Shown here one piece after another: positions 35,198 to 47,130 of a stretch of DNA of 64,000 nucleotides. Location of the stretch: the NCBI GenBank assembly GCA_008682415.1, contig VANK01000002.1, forward strand, positions 310,001-374,000. The letters are read 5' to 3'. Position numbers and translations under genes: made by a program. The number at the start of each line of letters is the position of its first letter. Position 1 is the first letter of the stretch. The notes under the pieces are model-generated. The model was not told where the DNA came from. It saw only the letters and a list, made by a program, of their open reading frames with translations, and ran no database searches. Source of the DNA: Acidobacteria bacterium AB60. Lineage in GTDB: Bacteria; Acidobacteriota; Terriglobia; Terriglobales; Acidobacteriaceae.

Positions 35198-37138
35198 ATG
35201 GCGGAAGGACGCGTAGTTGGCATTGACTTGGGAACCACCAATTCCCTGGTCGCATACATGGAAGGCGACAAGCCGGTGGTGATACCAGGGGTCGATGGAT
35301 CCAATCTGGTTCCCTCCGTCGTCGCCCTTGACCCGATGCCCGAAGGCGGCACTCGGCCTACCGTAACCGTTGGCAATAGCGCCCGCCGGGCATTGATTGA
35401 AACTCCGGAGCGCGTGATCTACTCGGTGAAGCGTCTGATGGGTCGCGGCCTTTCCGAAGTGCAGAGCGAGTTGAAGCTCTTTCCCTTCCGGCTGGCAGAG
35501 GACGTCGAAGAGGGAGAAGTCCCTCGAATTCAGCTTGGCGAACTGAAGTTCACCCCGCCCGAGATCTCCGCCTATGTGCTTCGGCAGCTAAAGCGCAACG
35601 CAGAGCGTTTCTTTGGCGCTCCCGTCAAGCAGGCGGTGATTACTGTGCCCGCCTACTTCAATGACGCCCAACGGCAGGCGACCAAAGATGCAGGCCGCAT
35701 GGCAGGCCTCGAAGTACTTCGCCTCGTCAACGAGCCTACCGCCGCCGCCCTCGCCTACGGTCTTGATCGCGGGAAGGTAGGCACCATAGCCGTATACGAC
35801 CTCGGCGGCGGCACCTTCGATATCTCCATCTTGAAGCTGCGCGACGGCATCTTCGAAGTCCAGTCCACCAACGGCGATACCCATCTCGGCGGGGATGACA
35901 TCGACAACCTGCTCGTCGCCATCGCGCTCGATGAGATTCAGAACGAACATGGAGTCAACTTGCGCGCCGATGCCGGTGCCGTGCAGGCCCTCCGCAAGGC
36001 GGCCATCGATGCCAAGATTCAACTCTCCACCCAGCCCGTGGCCCGCTTCGATATCGAGCTCCCCAATAACGACCGCTATCAGCGCGAGATCCCTCGTGCA
36101 GTCTTTGAGAATCTGATCGCGCCCATCCTGCAGCGCACCGCCGCTCCGTGCAAGCAAGCCATGCTCGATGCCGGGGTCGTGCCGGAAGACATCGATGAGG
36201 TCGTGCTGGTGGGCGGATCGACCCGCATTCCCGCGGTGCGACAATTGGTGGACGATCTTTTCCATCTCGGCGCTCGCGGCAAAAAGCCGCACATCGAACT
36301 CAACCCCGACGAAGTCGTCGCTCTCGGCGCGGCGGTGCAGGCCGATATCCTCGCCGGTTCTTCCGCGGCAACAGAAGAACTTCTGTTGCTTGATGTCACC
36401 CCGCTGTCGCTCGGCATCGAGGCCCTTGGAGGCACCACTGCCAAGATCATTCAGCGCAACTCCACCATTCCCGCATCGGCGACGGAACACTTCACCACCG
36501 GCGTCGACGGTCAAACCAATGTCGCCATTCACGTCGTTCAGGGGGAGCGCGAACTCGCCGCCGACTGCCGCTCCCTTGCCCGGTTCGATCTGAAGGGCAT
36601 CCCCCCCATGTCCGCAGGCCTGCCTCGCATCGAAGTCAAATTCCTGATCGATGCGGACGGCATCCTGCACGTCTCCGCCCGCGAGCAGCGCTCCGGGCAG
36701 GCCGCACAGATTGAAGTGAAGCCTACGTACGGCCTCACCGACGAACAGGTGGAGACCATGATCCTGGAGTCCTTCGATCACGCCGAGGAAGACTTCAACA
36801 AACGGCTCCTGATCGAGGCCCGCAACGAAGCGGATACGATTCTTGCCGCGGTCGATCGCGCTCCTCAGAGCCCCGTTTGGCATCAGCTCTCGGGAGAGGA
36901 ACAGTCGTCCATCGCAGCAGCACGCGATCGACTCGCCTCAGTCAAGCTCGGAGACGACACCAACTCCATTCGTCAGGCCACGCTGGCGCTCGATCATGCC
37001 ACCCGTCGCTTTGCGGAGCTGATGATGGAAGCAGCCGTAACCACCGCGATCCGCGGCAAAACGATGGACGCAGCCGGGGAAGAACTATCCGACGAGGTAA
37101 CAGCTCCCCATCCCATGGCTCCGGCTGAATTCAAGTAG
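35198..37138 (+). CDS. hscA: Hsp70-type Fe-S chaperone
   Basis: The 646-residue Hsp70 starts [18 protein letters not shown], with the phosphate loop [18 protein letters not shown], adenosine block [17 protein letters not shown] and substrate-binding part [39 protein letters not shown]. It uses ATP to help move clusters from IscU to apo-proteins. It has no DnaK-type EEVD-like tail and sits between hscB and ferredoxin genes, so HscA is the fitting name over DnaK. GGAGAGA precedes the ATG. Confidence 0.92.
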   Translation: MAEGRVVGIDLGTTNSLVAYMEGDKPVVIPGVDGSNLVPSVVALDPMPEGGTRPTVTVGNSARRALIETPERVIYSVKRLMGRGLSEVQSELKLFPFRLAEDVEEGEVPRIQLGELKFTPPEISAYVLRQLKRNAERFFGAPVKQAVITVPAYFNDAQRQATKDAGRMAGLEVLRLVNEPTAAALAYGLDRGKVGTIAVYDLGGGTFDISILKLRDGIFEVQSTNGDTHLGGDDIDNLLVAIALDEIQNEHGVNLRADAGAVQALRKAAIDAKIQLSTQPVARFDIELPNNDRYQREIPRAVFENLIAPILQRTAAPCKQAMLDAGVVPEDIDEVVLVGGSTRIPAVRQLVDDLFHLGARGKKPHIELNPDEVVALGAAVQADILAGSSAATEELLLLDVTPLSLGIEALGGTTAKIIQRNSTIPASATEHFTTGVDGQTNVAIHVVQGERELAADCRSLARFDLKGIPPMSAGLPRIEVKFLIDADGILHVSAREQRSGQAAQIEVKPTYGLTDEQVETMILESFDHAEEDFNKRLLIEARNEADTILAAVDRAPQSPVWHQLSGEEQSSIAAARDRLASVKLGDDTNSIRQATLALDHATRRFAELMMEAAVTTAIRGKTMDAAGEELSDEVTAPHPMAPAEFK

Positions 37139-37154
37139 CTCAGAAAGGCTTTCT

Positions 37155-37565
37155 ATGAGTGCAGAGAATCAGAACATTCCCCCCGAGAAGCTGGTGCGCG
37201 TCACCTTCATGCCGGAGGGCAAAACCGTCGAGTTTGAGTTCGGCAAACTGCCTTACGAACACCATGGCCGGCCCATGTCCTTCCTCGACGTGGCGGAGAA
37301 CTTCAACGTCTTCCTCGATCATGCGTGCGGAGGCGTTTGCGCCTGCACGACCTGCCACCTGTGGATCAAGAATCAGGAAGGCATCAGCGAGGCAGAAGAT
37401 GACGAACTCGATCGCCTCGACATGGCCGCCGATCAGCAATTGAACTCCCGCCTCGGATGCCAGGCCGTCATCACCAAGCCGGGGGACTACGTCGTTGAGA
37501 TTCCCAAGTGGAATCGCAACTACACCTCCGAAGGCAAACCTCTGGCGATGGCCGAGAACAAATAG
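37155..37565 (+). CDS. fdx: [2Fe-2S] ferredoxin of the Isc system
   Basis: This 136-residue adrenodoxin-type ferredoxin has DHACGGVCACTTCHLWI, giving the cluster ligands Cys58, Cys64 and Cys67 (C-x5-C-x2-C), and the fourth, Cys102, in SRLGCQAVI. It supplies electrons for cluster assembly on IscU. The 17-base gap after hscA and position before iscX are standard. The N-terminal 20 residues and the acidic helix (EAEDDELDRLDM) match Isc ferredoxins. Confidence 0.93.
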   Translation: MSAENQNIPPEKLVRVTFMPEGKTVEFEFGKLPYEHHGRPMSFLDVAENFNVFLDHACGGVCACTTCHLWIKNQEGISEAEDDELDRLDMAADQQLNSRLGCQAVITKPGDYVVEIPKWNRNYTSEGKPLAMAENK

Positions 37566-37589
37566 CTGGACCAACCGAGCGAGGCCCAC

Positions 37590-37808
37590 ATGGCGCGTGA
37601 AATTCACTGGACCGACTCCGAAGAAATCGGCATTCAACTGCAGGAAAAGTTCCCCGATCTCGATCCCCTGACCGTCCGCTTCACTGACCTGCATCGTTAC
37701 GTGACGGAACTGGACGGGTTCGCCGACGACCCGTCAAAGTCGAACGAGTCCCGCCTCGAAGCCATCCAGATGGCTTGGCATGAAGAGTTCGAAGATGCCA
37801 AAGGCTGA
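37590..37808 (+). CDS. iscX: IscX (YfhJ) Fe-S assembly regulator
   Basis: The 72-residue acidic protein MAREIHWTDSEEIGIQLQEK continues with FPDLDPLTVRFTDLHRYV and ESRLEAIQMAWHEEF, all hallmarks of IscX. In E. coli it binds IscS and acts as an iron-dependent modulator. It is the last gene of the operon, 24 bases after the ferredoxin and 42 bases from the convergent YraN-like gene. I see no clear terminator in the gap. Confidence 0.93.
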   Translation: MAREIHWTDSEEIGIQLQEKFPDLDPLTVRFTDLHRYVTELDGFADDPSKSNESRLEAIQMAWHEEFEDAKG

Positions 37809-37850
37809 TGACCGCCATAACGCCCGGCGCAAGCGCATCGGCTGGCTCAC

Positions 37851-38309
37851 TCAGTGCCATCCAAATGCGTTCTCGAAATGCAGAATCTCCTGCTCCTTGC
37901 CCGGCACCTGGTAAACGCTCACAACGTCAAATCGAACTTGCGGTCGCTCCGCTCCCCGCAACTGCCGCAGGTAAGCTCGAGCCAGCCGCCTCACCGCAAA
38001 CTGCTTGTGCCGATCGACGGCCGATTCTGCAGGAGCGATATCGTGGGCCGTGCGCGTCTTTACCTCGATGAAGCACAGCAACCCATCCTTCCACGCAATC
38101 AGGTCGACGTCACCGGGAATGTTTCCCGCTGACCACCGCCGCGCTACCACGGTGTAGCCTTTGCGCCGGAGATAGAAGAACGCGGCATCTTCGCCACTGA
38201 GTCCGGTGCGGAGATGAACCGGCATCCCTGCCCGGTGTGTCCGCGCCAGGCGATCGAGCCCCGATACCGCCCTTTCCAACAGCGTTATGCGAATGTCCCG
38301 CAGACTCAT
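37851..38309 (-). CDS. YraN/UPF0102 family nuclease-like protein
   Basis: The region GLSGEDAAFFYLRRKGYTVV, then ARRWSAGNIPGDVDLIAWK, LLCFIEVKTRTA and AVDRHKQFAVRRLARAYLRQ reproduces the UPF0102 pattern, with E-x-K (EVK) and D in GDVDLI as in the PD-(D/E)xK fold. The start at 38309 (MSLRDIR) gives 152 residues; frames upstream to 38459 are possible but overlap the next gene. Family members are thought to be endonuclease-like but have no settled role. It is convergent with iscX. Confidence 0.78.
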   Translation of the reverse strand: MSLRDIRITLLERAVSGLDRLARTHRAGMPVHLRTGLSGEDAAFFYLRRKGYTVVARRWSAGNIPGDVDLIAWKDGLLCFIEVKTRTAHDIAPAESAVDRHKQFAVRRLARAYLRQLRGAERPQVRFDVVSVYQVPGKEQEILHFENAFGWH

Positions 38310-38418
38310 AAGCCAATTTTGCCCCCGCCGGCGTTGCGAGGCCATGATGCTCATCACCAAAAGCGCGGGGCCGAAGCAGACTGCTTCGGCCCCTCTTGAA
38401 ATACCTGATTGACGCGGG

Positions 38419-39816
38419 TTACGCGTTTGCCAGCGCTGCCCCCTGCAATGACTGCGCATGCTCCCGCTCCACCTGGCTCAGTGCGTCCTCGAGGATGTCG
38501 AGAGCCACTGTCGCCTCCTCCTCACTGAGCACGAGGGGCGGGCAAAGCCGCAGGCTCGTCTCCCCACAACCCAGCACCATCAAGCCGCGCTCAAACGCCA
38601 GCGTCTCCACGCGATTACGAAGTGCCGTGGCCGGCTCACGCGTCTGCTTGTCCTTGACCAGCTCAATGCCGATCATCAACCCGCGGCCGCGTACCTCGCC
38701 CACCAGCGGATGCGCCTTGACCCAGCCCTGAAGCCGATCCAGCATCATGCCGCCCACGCGCTCCGCATTCCTGATGCCTTCCCGTTCCAGAACATCCATC
38801 GTTGCCAGCGCCGCCGCGATCGAGATCGGATTGCCGCCGAATGTCGATGCGTGCGACCCGGGAACCCAGTCCATGACCTCGGCCTTGCTCATGCACACCC
38901 CAAGAGGCATGCCGCTTGCGATTCCTTTTGCCATGCAAACAATATCAGGCTCCACCCCGGAGTGCTCGATGGCCCACCACTTGCCCGTACGGCCCGCGCC
39001 CGACTGGACCTCGTCAACAACCAGAAGGATTCCGTGCCGATCGCAGATTCCGCGCAGCTCGCGCAGGAAGTTATCCGGCGCCACTACGTAGCCACCCTCG
39101 CCCTGAATCGGCTCGATAAAGATCGCGGCTACCTCTTCCGGCGGAAGAATCGTCTTGAACAGCTTCTCCTCGATGTAGCGCGCGCAGCCCAAAGCAAAGG
39201 CCTCCAGTTCCTGCGGGCCCCCGCTACAGCCGCGGTACGCGTACGGATAACGCACGTGCGTCACCCCCGGAACCAGCGGCGAAAAACGCCGCTTCTGCTG
39301 CGGCTTCGACCCCGTGAGCGATAAGGCCCCCATGGTCCGTCCGTGAAACGCTCCGAGGAACGCAATGATGTGCTGCCGTCCTGTGTGGTAACGAGCCAGC
39401 TTCAATGCGCACTCGATCGCCTCCGCGCCTGAGTTGCCGTAGAAGAAGCGATGCGGCCCCTTCATCGGCGCCACCGCGGACAACCGATCCGCAAGCTCCG
39501 TCAGCGGCTCGTTGTAGAAATCGGTGCCCGAGATGTGAATCAGCTCGGCAGCCTGCTTCTGGATCGCGGCAACCACCTCCGGGTGGCAGTGCCCCGTTGA
39601 GGTCACCGCTATACCCGCCGCAAAATCCAGAAACTCGTTCCCGTCCACGTCTTCCACGCGAACTCCGCGTCCGCGCTTCGCCACCAGTGGATACGACCTC
39701 GTATAGCTCGGGGAAATCAGCCGGTCATCGGCTTCCACCGCCGCGCGAGCCTTTGGGCCGGGAAGCGGCGTAATCAACTTGGGCCCGTATTGTGCGTGCA
39801 TCTCCTGCCTGGTCAT
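38419..39816 (-). CDS. class III PLP aminotransferase (acetylornithine/4-aminobutyrate-type)
   Basis: The 465-residue protein has DFAAGIAVTSTGHCHPEVVA, FFYGNSGAEAIECALKLARY, FLGAFHGRTMGALSLTGS, IFIEPIQGEGGYVVAPDNFL, LLVVDEVQSGAGRTGKWWAI and the PLP lysine in DIVCMAKGIASGMPLGVCM, then HASTFGGNPISIAAAL. These place it in the omega-aminotransferase group, near acetylornithine/GabT proteins of acidobacteria. It moves an amino group from an omega-amino acid to 2-oxoglutarate or pyruvate; the exact substrate is not set by these motifs. Single gene, transcribed leftward. Confidence 0.85.
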   Translation of the reverse strand: MTRQEMHAQYGPKLITPLPGPKARAAVEADDRLISPSYTRSYPLVAKRGRGVRVEDVDGNEFLDFAAGIAVTSTGHCHPEVVAAIQKQAAELIHISGTDFYNEPLTELADRLSAVAPMKGPHRFFYGNSGAEAIECALKLARYHTGRQHIIAFLGAFHGRTMGALSLTGSKPQQKRRFSPLVPGVTHVRYPYAYRGCSGGPQELEAFALGCARYIEEKLFKTILPPEEVAAIFIEPIQGEGGYVVAPDNFLRELRGICDRHGILLVVDEVQSGAGRTGKWWAIEHSGVEPDIVCMAKGIASGMPLGVCMSKAEVMDWVPGSHASTFGGNPISIAAALATMDVLEREGIRNAERVGGMMLDRLQGWVKAHPLVGEVRGRGLMIGIELVKDKQTREPATALRNRVETLAFERGLMVLGCGETSLRLCPPLVLSEEEATVALDILEDALSQVEREHAQSLQGAALANA

Positions 39817-40158
39817 TGACGTATCTCCTCGTTAGGTATAGGGCGGCGCGCCGCAAGCCACTGCGGCCGCAAACCGTTTAACTTGTCGGCCCAAGGGAAT
39901 CGCATGAACCTGAGAACGGGCGCGAATCTTCGGCGGTCCTGTATTAATCGCCGCCGAAGAGACTAGGTCGCGTGCGGGTAGGCAGAACGCGCAGATGGCG
40001 CCGCGGGCAAATACAGCGCGCACGAAGGCCCGACCACCGCCGCGAGGCAGGAAGGTACACCGGTCCGGTCAGGGCGCGCTTGTGCATGGAGGCTCCGCTG
40101 CGGGCAGAATAGCACGCTCTTTGCCTGTTTTTCCATGCCCCCGCAGAACCGTAGACAG
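39817..40158. other. intergenic stretch with a GC-rich hairpin
   Basis: No gene is seen. A 9-bp stem hairpin, cttcggcgg (39928-39936) with ccgccgaag (39951-39959), lies between two leftward genes. It could stop transcription of the upstream secreted-protein gene, but no U-run follows on either strand. Confidence 0.4.
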
Positions 40159-40806
40159 TTACTTGCGTGCGGGATTCGCACCTTCCGCTGGCTTGAATAC
40201 GCCCGGCGGCACCAGGACAGAGGCGGTTTCGCCGTCCAGTGCGGCATGCGAACGCTCAAAAGCCTGCAGCGCCGGCTCGTCCGCCGCGAGCGCCATCCAA
40301 CATACCGCGCCCTTTTTGAGAATCGCGCAGGCAATCTCAATGGTGTATGGAGTGGAGCCCTGTCCCTTGGGCGACCCCTTCACCCGCTCCGCCCACATCT
40401 TGTGCGACCCCAGGCTGTACGAACCATAAGCAGGTTCGCCCACGTCGAAACTCTGCTTCAGGCCCTGCGACGCGCCGTCGCCAAAGTTCGGAAGATCCGC
40501 CTCGGTGAGTTGCTGGCCGAAACAGTCAAACGAAAGCGAAACATCCACGATCACTGAGCCTTCGCGGCGCGTGGTCATGCCCATCTGCGCGCAGGCCAGG
40601 CCCTTCTTCTCCTGTTCGGATGATGCGCTCTGGGCAGCCTGCTCCTTGGCCTGCGCCATATTGGCCCGGGTCACGACCTCCCAATCGCTCGGAACCTCGT
40701 AACTGAATCCGAGGTCGCTCGCATACGCGTGGGAGTTGCCCGCAGTCTGCCCGTTCAGAGCAGAAGCAAGCATCAGAAAGAAACCACAGATCGCGGGGAC
40801 TCTCAT
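40159..40806 (-). CDS. secreted protein of unknown function
   Basis: The 215-residue product starts with a signal peptide (MRVPAICGFFLMLASALNGQ, cleavage probably after the LNGQ/TAG region). The mature part has SDLGFSYEVPSDWEVVTRAN, an amphipathic Gln/Ala-rich helix, and a domain with AYGSYSLGSHKMWAERVKG. GFSYEVPSDWEV resembles the opening of small exported beta-sandwich proteins, but I do not recognise a named family. Three cysteines occur in the mature part. It is monocistronic as far as visible. Confidence 0.65.
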   Translation of the reverse strand: MRVPAICGFFLMLASALNGQTAGNSHAYASDLGFSYEVPSDWEVVTRANMAQAKEQAAQSASSEQEKKGLACAQMGMTTRREGSVIVDVSLSFDCFGQQLTEADLPNFGDGASQGLKQSFDVGEPAYGSYSLGSHKMWAERVKGSPKGQGSTPYTIEIACAILKKGAVCWMALAADEPALQAFERSHAALDGETASVLVPPGVFKPAEGANPARK

Positions 40807-40868
40807 TGCGCGGTAAGTCTATCACCGCATTCACCCAATGGGCAGTGAGAGAGCTGCCTGTCCTTCCT

Positions 40869-41414
40869 TTAGCGAAGCAGAAACGCGGACACCGCCGAGG
40901 CTATGCCCACCAGCGCGAACACCATTCCGAAGTACCAGTACATCCGGCTGCGCGTCAGCAGCGTCACCGACGTGACCACCAGCCCGATCTCCAGCAGCGC
41001 CTCGCCCAGGTCGAACCGGCTCGCACGCGCCTCCGCAGCCTCGACCTGCTTCTCCAGGTCATCGGCCTTCTCCGCAGACGCCTTCAGATCTTCATTCCAC
41101 TTTGCCTGATGATCCGCATACGCCTTGGCGATCTTCGCCGCGGCCGCCTTGTCCCCGACCTGCAGCACGTTCAGCAGGTCCGCCGAAAGACTCGTGTTAT
41201 ACGACCGGATCTTCTTGGCCTGGTACTCATTCCACTGATCCGTCGCCCGATTCTGTTGCAGCACCGCCTCGGTGTGCGTCCGATGCCCCAGAACCGTTGT
41301 TATCGCGACCATCACCGCCAGCACGCTCATGGTGAACGCCACCGGGCGCATCGAGGAGTCGTGCGCTCCGTGCTCGGCGTGTTCCTTCAGTTCTTCCGCT
41401 TCGTGAGCTTCCAT
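40869..41414 (-). CDS. DUF4337-like membrane protein
   Basis: The 181-residue protein has an acidic/His-rich start (EAHEAEELKEHAEHGAHD), a first membrane helix (VAFTMSVLAVMVAITTVLGH), then LLQQNRATDQWNEYQAKKI-type sequence and a long coiled helix (AKWNEDLKASAEKADDLEKQ), and two helices at the end (ALLEIGLVVTSVTLLT, FGMVFALVGIASAVSAFLL). This matches DUF4337 proteins. AAGGGGG precedes the ATG at 41414; a GTG at 41444 is less likely. Role unknown. Confidence 0.75.
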   Translation of the reverse strand: MEAHEAEELKEHAEHGAHDSSMRPVAFTMSVLAVMVAITTVLGHRTHTEAVLQQNRATDQWNEYQAKKIRSYNTSLSADLLNVLQVGDKAAAAKIAKAYADHQAKWNEDLKASAEKADDLEKQVEAAEARASRFDLGEALLEIGLVVTSVTLLTRSRMYWYFGMVFALVGIASAVSAFLLR

Positions 41415-41521
41415 TGCAGCGACCCCCTTGATTCCGTCTTGCACCCTGGGGAAAATGGGTGCGGCCTGGTTTTCATCCAGCTGGTAAGGCTGGGCGAATT
41501 GGCGCGAGCCCCTTCAGGCAC

Positions 41522-43000
<1,479 letters not shown>

Positions 43001-43083
43001 TCGATCTACAGCAGGCTCGTCTTTCCAGAATCGGCTGTTTTGGGCCTTTTCGATTGTAGCAGCGGCACTTCCCGGCTCGTCGG

Positions 43084-44280
43084 CTACCTCCCCAGCGCCA
43101 GCGAGGGCTCAGCCGTCAGCCCGCTTTCGGCCACCTGACCCGCAACCAACCGCGGCCACGCCGCCGCCGCGATCATCGCGGCATTGTCCGTGGAAAGTGC
43201 CAGCGTCGGAAACGACTCCCGCACCCTCCTGCGCCCCGCCTCCTCCGTGAACCGCTGCCGCAACTCCCGGTTCGCCGCAACCCCCCCCGTCACCAGAATG
43301 CGTCGAACCCCTAGCGACTCCGCCGCGGCAAAGGTCTTCTTCAAAAGATCGCCCACAACCGCATGCTGAAAGCTCGCCACCAGGTCGATCACCGGCTGCG
43401 GCGCCAGCGCCAGGGCCTCATCCTTCGTCTTTGGGGGCCGCGCCCCCGCAAGCACCGCCGCAATCCGCTCGTTCACCCCCTGCCGCATGCCGTGCAACTC
43501 CACATACCGCAGCACCGCCGTCTTGATCCCCGAAAACGAAAACAGGAAGTGCGGGTCAAGCGCAGCGATCGGCGCCGTTCTCGCCCCCTTGGTTCGCGGA
43601 GCCTTGCCCGCCAGGTGCGCCTTCGTCTTCACCTGCGCAAACGTGAACGGCACCGCCCTGGGATCGCCAAATCGGGCCAGCGCATCGATCCACGGCCCGC
43701 CCGGATATCCCAGCCCCAGCAGCTTGGCCACCTTGTCATACGCCTCGCCTGCCGCGTCATCCAGCGTCCGCCCGATCAGCCGATACCGCCACGTTCCCTG
43801 CTCCGGTTCCGCCAGGTATAGATGCGTGTGCCCCCCGGAAACCACCAGCGCAAGCGCCGCTTCCTCGTCCTCGGCGGCCAAACCATCCGGCTGCGACTCC
43901 CGCTCCTGCAGCAGCACCGCATGGATATGCCCCTCCAGGTGGTTCACCGCGATCACCGGCAGCTCCCGCGCAAACGCCAGCGCCTTGGCATACGTGATCC
44001 CCACCAAAAGCGCTCCCGCAAGCCCCGGACCCGCCGTGACCGCAATCGCATCCAGTTCGTCGAGCCCCACCCCTGCCTCTTCCAGCGCCGCCCGCACCAC
44101 CGGAACAATCGCTCGCAGATGCTCCCGGCTGGCCAGTTCCGGCACCACCCCGCCATACCGCACATGGGTCCCAATCTGCGACGCCACCACCGACGACAGC
44201 GTGCGCGCGCCTCGCTCCACCACGGCCGCCGCAGTCTCATCGCACGAGCTCTCAATTCCCAGAATTAGGCCGCGAGTCAT
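43084..44280 (-). CDS. tsaD: tRNA N6-threonylcarbamoyladenosine biosynthesis protein
   Basis: The product starts [19 protein letters not shown] and has [20 protein letters not shown], the iron-binding [12 protein letters not shown] (H-x3-H), [13 protein letters not shown] and [16 protein letters not shown], all TsaD/Kae1 blocks. The protein transfers the threonylcarbamoyl group to A37 of ANN-decoding tRNAs with TsaB/TsaE. ATG at 44280 is chosen where homology begins; a GGAGGG lies only two bases upstream. The frame running on to 44385 overlaps the divergent cca start and is rejected. Confidence 0.93.
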   Translation of the reverse strand: MTRGLILGIESSCDETAAAVVERGARTLSSVVASQIGTHVRYGGVVPELASREHLRAIVPVVRAALEEAGVGLDELDAIAVTAGPGLAGALLVGITYAKALAFARELPVIAVNHLEGHIHAVLLQERESQPDGLAAEDEEAALALVVSGGHTHLYLAEPEQGTWRYRLIGRTLDDAAGEAYDKVAKLLGLGYPGGPWIDALARFGDPRAVPFTFAQVKTKAHLAGKAPRTKGARTAPIAALDPHFLFSFSGIKTAVLRYVELHGMRQGVNERIAAVLAGARPPKTKDEALALAPQPVIDLVASFQHAVVGDLLKKTFAAAESLGVRRILVTGGVAANRELRQRFTEEAGRRRVRESFPTLALSTDNAAMIAAAAWPRLVAGQVAESGLTAEPSLALGR

Positions 44281-44332
44281 ACCCTCCAGTTTACGAGCGC
44301 AGCTTGCCCCGCATCCCATCGCAAGCGCGACA

Positions 44333-45754
44333 ATGGAGCAAGTGCCGGTGCCTTCTCCCCAATTCGAAGCCGCCCTCCGCATCATCGAGACCCTGCGTGC
44401 GAACGGCCATGAGGCCTACCTCGCCGGCGGCTGCGTCCGCGATCTCCTCCTCGACCGCAATCCGGTGGACTACGATGTCGCCACCTCCGCCACCCCCGAC
44501 ATCGTCCTCAACCTCTTCCCCCGCACCTTCGCCGTGGGCGCTCATTTCGGCGTGGTGCTCGTATCTGATACAGCCACGGCCACCGAAGGGGATTCGGCCC
44601 CACCCCCGGTGGTCACGGAGGTCGCTACCTTCCGCTCCGACGGAGCCTACTCCGACGGCCGCCACCCCGACGCCGTCCGCTACACCACCAGCGCCCACGA
44701 AGACGTGCAGCGCCGCGACTTCACCATCAACGGCCTCTTGCTCGACCCGACCGCCCTCGTCAACACACCCCAAGACAAGTTCCCCTCCGCGGTCCGCGCA
44801 GGATTGCACGATTACGTCGGCGGCCTCGCCGACCTCCAGGCCGGCATCATCCGCGCCATCGGCGAACCCTCCCGCCGCTTCCAGGAAGACCAGCTGCGCC
44901 TCCTCCGCGCCGTCCGCTTCGCCGCCCGCTTTCACTTCGCACTCGAACCCGCCACCTTCGCGGCCATGCAGCATCTCGCCCCGCGCATCACCTCCGTCAG
45001 CCGCGAACGCATCCGCGAAGAGCTCACCAGGATGCTCACCGAAGGCCACGCCCGCCGCGCCTTCGAGCTCCTCGATCAATCCGATCTGCTCGTCCAGGTG
45101 TTGCCCGAGATCTCCCGCATGAAAGGCGTCCAGCAACCTCCCCAGTTCCATCCCGAAGGGGATGTCTTCATCCACACGCTCATGCTCCTTCAGCAGCTTG
45201 AGGCCGGCTGCCCCGCCACCCTCGCCTGGGGCGCCCTCCTCCACGACGTCGGCAAGCCCCCCACCTTCCGCGTCGCTCCCGACCGCATCCGCTTCGACGG
45301 CCACGTCGAGGTCGGCGTCGCCATGGGTGCCGACATCCTCCGCCGCTTCCGCTTCTCCAACGAGGACACGCGCCAGATCCTCGCCCTCGTCGAGAACCAC
45401 ATGCGCTTCGCCGACGCCCCGCGCATGAAAGAGTCCACCCTCAAGCGGTTCTTCCGCCTCCCCTGCTTTGACGAGCACCTGGCCCTGCATCGTATGGACT
45501 GCCTCGCCGCGCACGCCAACCTCGACATCTACAACTTCGTGCGCGAACGCTTCCAGACCATGCCGCTGGAACAGGTGCGCCCCCGGCCCCTCCTCACCGG
45601 CGACGATCTCATCGCCGCCGGCTACACCCCCGGCCCGCAGTTCAAAGTCCTGCTTCAGGCGGTTGAAGACGCGCAACTCGAAGGAGCCATCACCACGCCG
45701 CAAGAAGCTCTCCGCCTCGTACAAAGCCTCGTCCAAAGCCTGGACCGCGCCTGA
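44333..45754 (+). CDS. cca: CCA tRNA nucleotidyltransferase / HD-domain family
   Basis: The 473-residue protein has the nucleotidyltransferase head [20 protein letters not shown] with [24 protein letters not shown] and [16 protein letters not shown], an RNA-binding segment [20 protein letters not shown], and an HD domain ([14 protein letters not shown], then [11 protein letters not shown]). Cca or poly(A) polymerase cannot be separated by these motifs; the position and DRNPVDYD form favour Cca. Start is ATG 44333, divergent from tsaD by 52 bases. Confidence 0.88.
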   Translation: MEQVPVPSPQFEAALRIIETLRANGHEAYLAGGCVRDLLLDRNPVDYDVATSATPDIVLNLFPRTFAVGAHFGVVLVSDTATATEGDSAPPPVVTEVATFRSDGAYSDGRHPDAVRYTTSAHEDVQRRDFTINGLLLDPTALVNTPQDKFPSAVRAGLHDYVGGLADLQAGIIRAIGEPSRRFQEDQLRLLRAVRFAARFHFALEPATFAAMQHLAPRITSVSRERIREELTRMLTEGHARRAFELLDQSDLLVQVLPEISRMKGVQQPPQFHPEGDVFIHTLMLLQQLEAGCPATLAWGALLHDVGKPPTFRVAPDRIRFDGHVEVGVAMGADILRRFRFSNEDTRQILALVENHMRFADAPRMKESTLKRFFRLPCFDEHLALHRMDCLAAHANLDIYNFVRERFQTMPLEQVRPRPLLTGDDLIAAGYTPGPQFKVLLQAVEDAQLEGAITTPQEALRLVQSLVQSLDRA

Positions 45755-45757
45755 CCC

Positions 45758-47029
45758 TCACGCTCCCTGCTCTGCTTCCCGGCTCTTGCGCGCTCGCTCG
45801 CGCAGCAGCTTCTGCTCGCGCGCGTTTTGCGTCATCTCGGCCGCCCGCTCGAACTCCACAGCCGCCTCCGCATTTCGGCCTAGGCGCGCCAGCATGTCCC
45901 CTCGCACGCTCGGCAGCAGGTGGTAATTCTTCATCGAGGGCTCTCTCTGAAGCGGCTCCAGCAGCTTCAGGGCTTCCTCCGGCCCCCGCGCAAATCCCAC
46001 CGCAACCGCGCGGTTCAGCTCCACCACGGGCGAAGGCATAATCCCAACCAGCTCTCCATAGAGCTGCATGATCCGCTCCCAATCCGTGTCCTCGGCCCGC
46101 AAGGCGCGCGCGTGGCACGCCGCAATCTCCGCCTGCAATCGATACGGCCCCTTGCCCCGCGCCAGCTTCTCCGCTCGCTCCAGGGCAGCCAGCCCGCGTC
46201 CGATCAGCAACCGGTCCCACAACGCGCGGTTCTGATCCAGCAGCAGGATCGGCTCGCCGGAGGCGCTCACCCGGGCCCGCGCCCGCGACGCCTGGATCTC
46301 CATCAGCGCGACCAGTCCGTGCACCTCCGGCTCCGCCGTCTCCAGTTCCGCCAGAACTCGGCCCAGGCGCAGCGCTTCCTCGCACAGGGCGGTTCTCATC
46401 AGGTCTGCGCCTGCAGTCGCCGAATACCCCTCGTTGAAGATGAGATAAATCACCTCCAGCACCGAACCCAGGCGCGCCGACAGCTCCGCTCCGCGCGGCA
46501 CCTCAAATGGAATCTTCGCTTCCGCCAGCGTTCTCTTGGCGCGCACAATCCGCTGCGCAATCGTCGCCTCCCCTGTCAGAAACGAACGCGCAATCTCGCT
46601 TGTCGTCAATCCGCCCACCACGCGCAACGTCAGCGCGGCCCGGCTCTCGCGCGAAAGCACCGGATGGCAGGCGATAAAGATCAACCGGAGCAGATCATCG
46701 CCCACGGGGTCGTCCAGCCGCCCTGCCAGATCGGGCGTCGTCTGCTCCAGCACAGCCACCGTGCGCGCCAGTTCTTCATTCTTCGCCGCGCTCATCGACT
46801 GATGGCGGAAATAGTCGATCGCCCGGCGCTTGGCCGTGGTCATCAACCACGCTCCGGGATTGGTCGGAATGCCCGTCTCCGGCCACTGCTGCAGAGCCGC
46901 CAGCAACGCCTCCTGGCCCATATCCTCGGCCAGGCCCACATCACGCACAATACGCATGAGCCCGCCAATCACCTTGGCAGCCTCCATCTTCCATACCGCG
47001 TCGATTGCACGAGCTAGGTCAGCCGACAT
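45758..47029 (-). CDS. ECF sigma factor with C-terminal repeat domain, ECF42-type
   Basis: The 423-residue protein has sigma region 2 (RIVRDVGLAEDMGQEALLAA, then AWLMTTAKRRAIDYFRHQ) and region 4 (LRVVGGLTTSEIARSFLTGE, ATIAQRIVRAKRTLAEAKI), followed by a long extension (DUF6596/TPR-like, about 185-420). NYHLLPSVRGDMLARLGRNA near the C-terminus is the conserved block of ECF42. In ECF42 loci, DGPF/YciI genes are co-encoded, as here. No anti-sigma factor is visible, and the extension is believed to control activity. Signal unknown. Confidence 0.85.
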   Translation of the reverse strand: MSADLARAIDAVWKMEAAKVIGGLMRIVRDVGLAEDMGQEALLAALQQWPETGIPTNPGAWLMTTAKRRAIDYFRHQSMSAAKNEELARTVAVLEQTTPDLAGRLDDPVGDDLLRLIFIACHPVLSRESRAALTLRVVGGLTTSEIARSFLTGEATIAQRIVRAKRTLAEAKIPFEVPRGAELSARLGSVLEVIYLIFNEGYSATAGADLMRTALCEEALRLGRVLAELETAEPEVHGLVALMEIQASRARARVSASGEPILLLDQNRALWDRLLIGRGLAALERAEKLARGKGPYRLQAEIAACHARALRAEDTDWERIMQLYGELVGIMPSPVVELNRAVAVGFARGPEEALKLLEPLQREPSMKNYHLLPSVRGDMLARLGRNAEAAVEFERAAEMTQNAREQKLLRERARKSREAEQGA

Positions 47030-47130
47030 CGCTACCGATCACACCACGCCGCACTCAGGCAGAGCAACTTCCCCTCAACGCGAAGAGAGGCCACGAGAAC
47101 GTGACCTCTGCTCCTTCGTTCGTTGCCTTG

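Noticed and set aside
35588..36883. 431-residue minus-strand frame opposite hscA
   Set aside because: It mirrors hscA and contains no family motif. The hscA frame is complete.
43487..44332. N-terminal extension of the cca frame
   Set aside because: It runs antisense through tsaD, which is itself well conserved. The cca product begins at the ATG at 44333.
44291..45736. 481-residue minus-strand frame opposite cca
   Set aside because: Composition (Gly, Glu, Val, Ala rich) is that of an antisense shadow; the plus-strand frame has the nucleotidyltransferase and HD motifs.
45690..46385. 231-residue minus-strand frame in the sigma factor gene
   Set aside because: Gly/Ala/Arg-rich shadow frame of the ECF42 gene, which is the real one.
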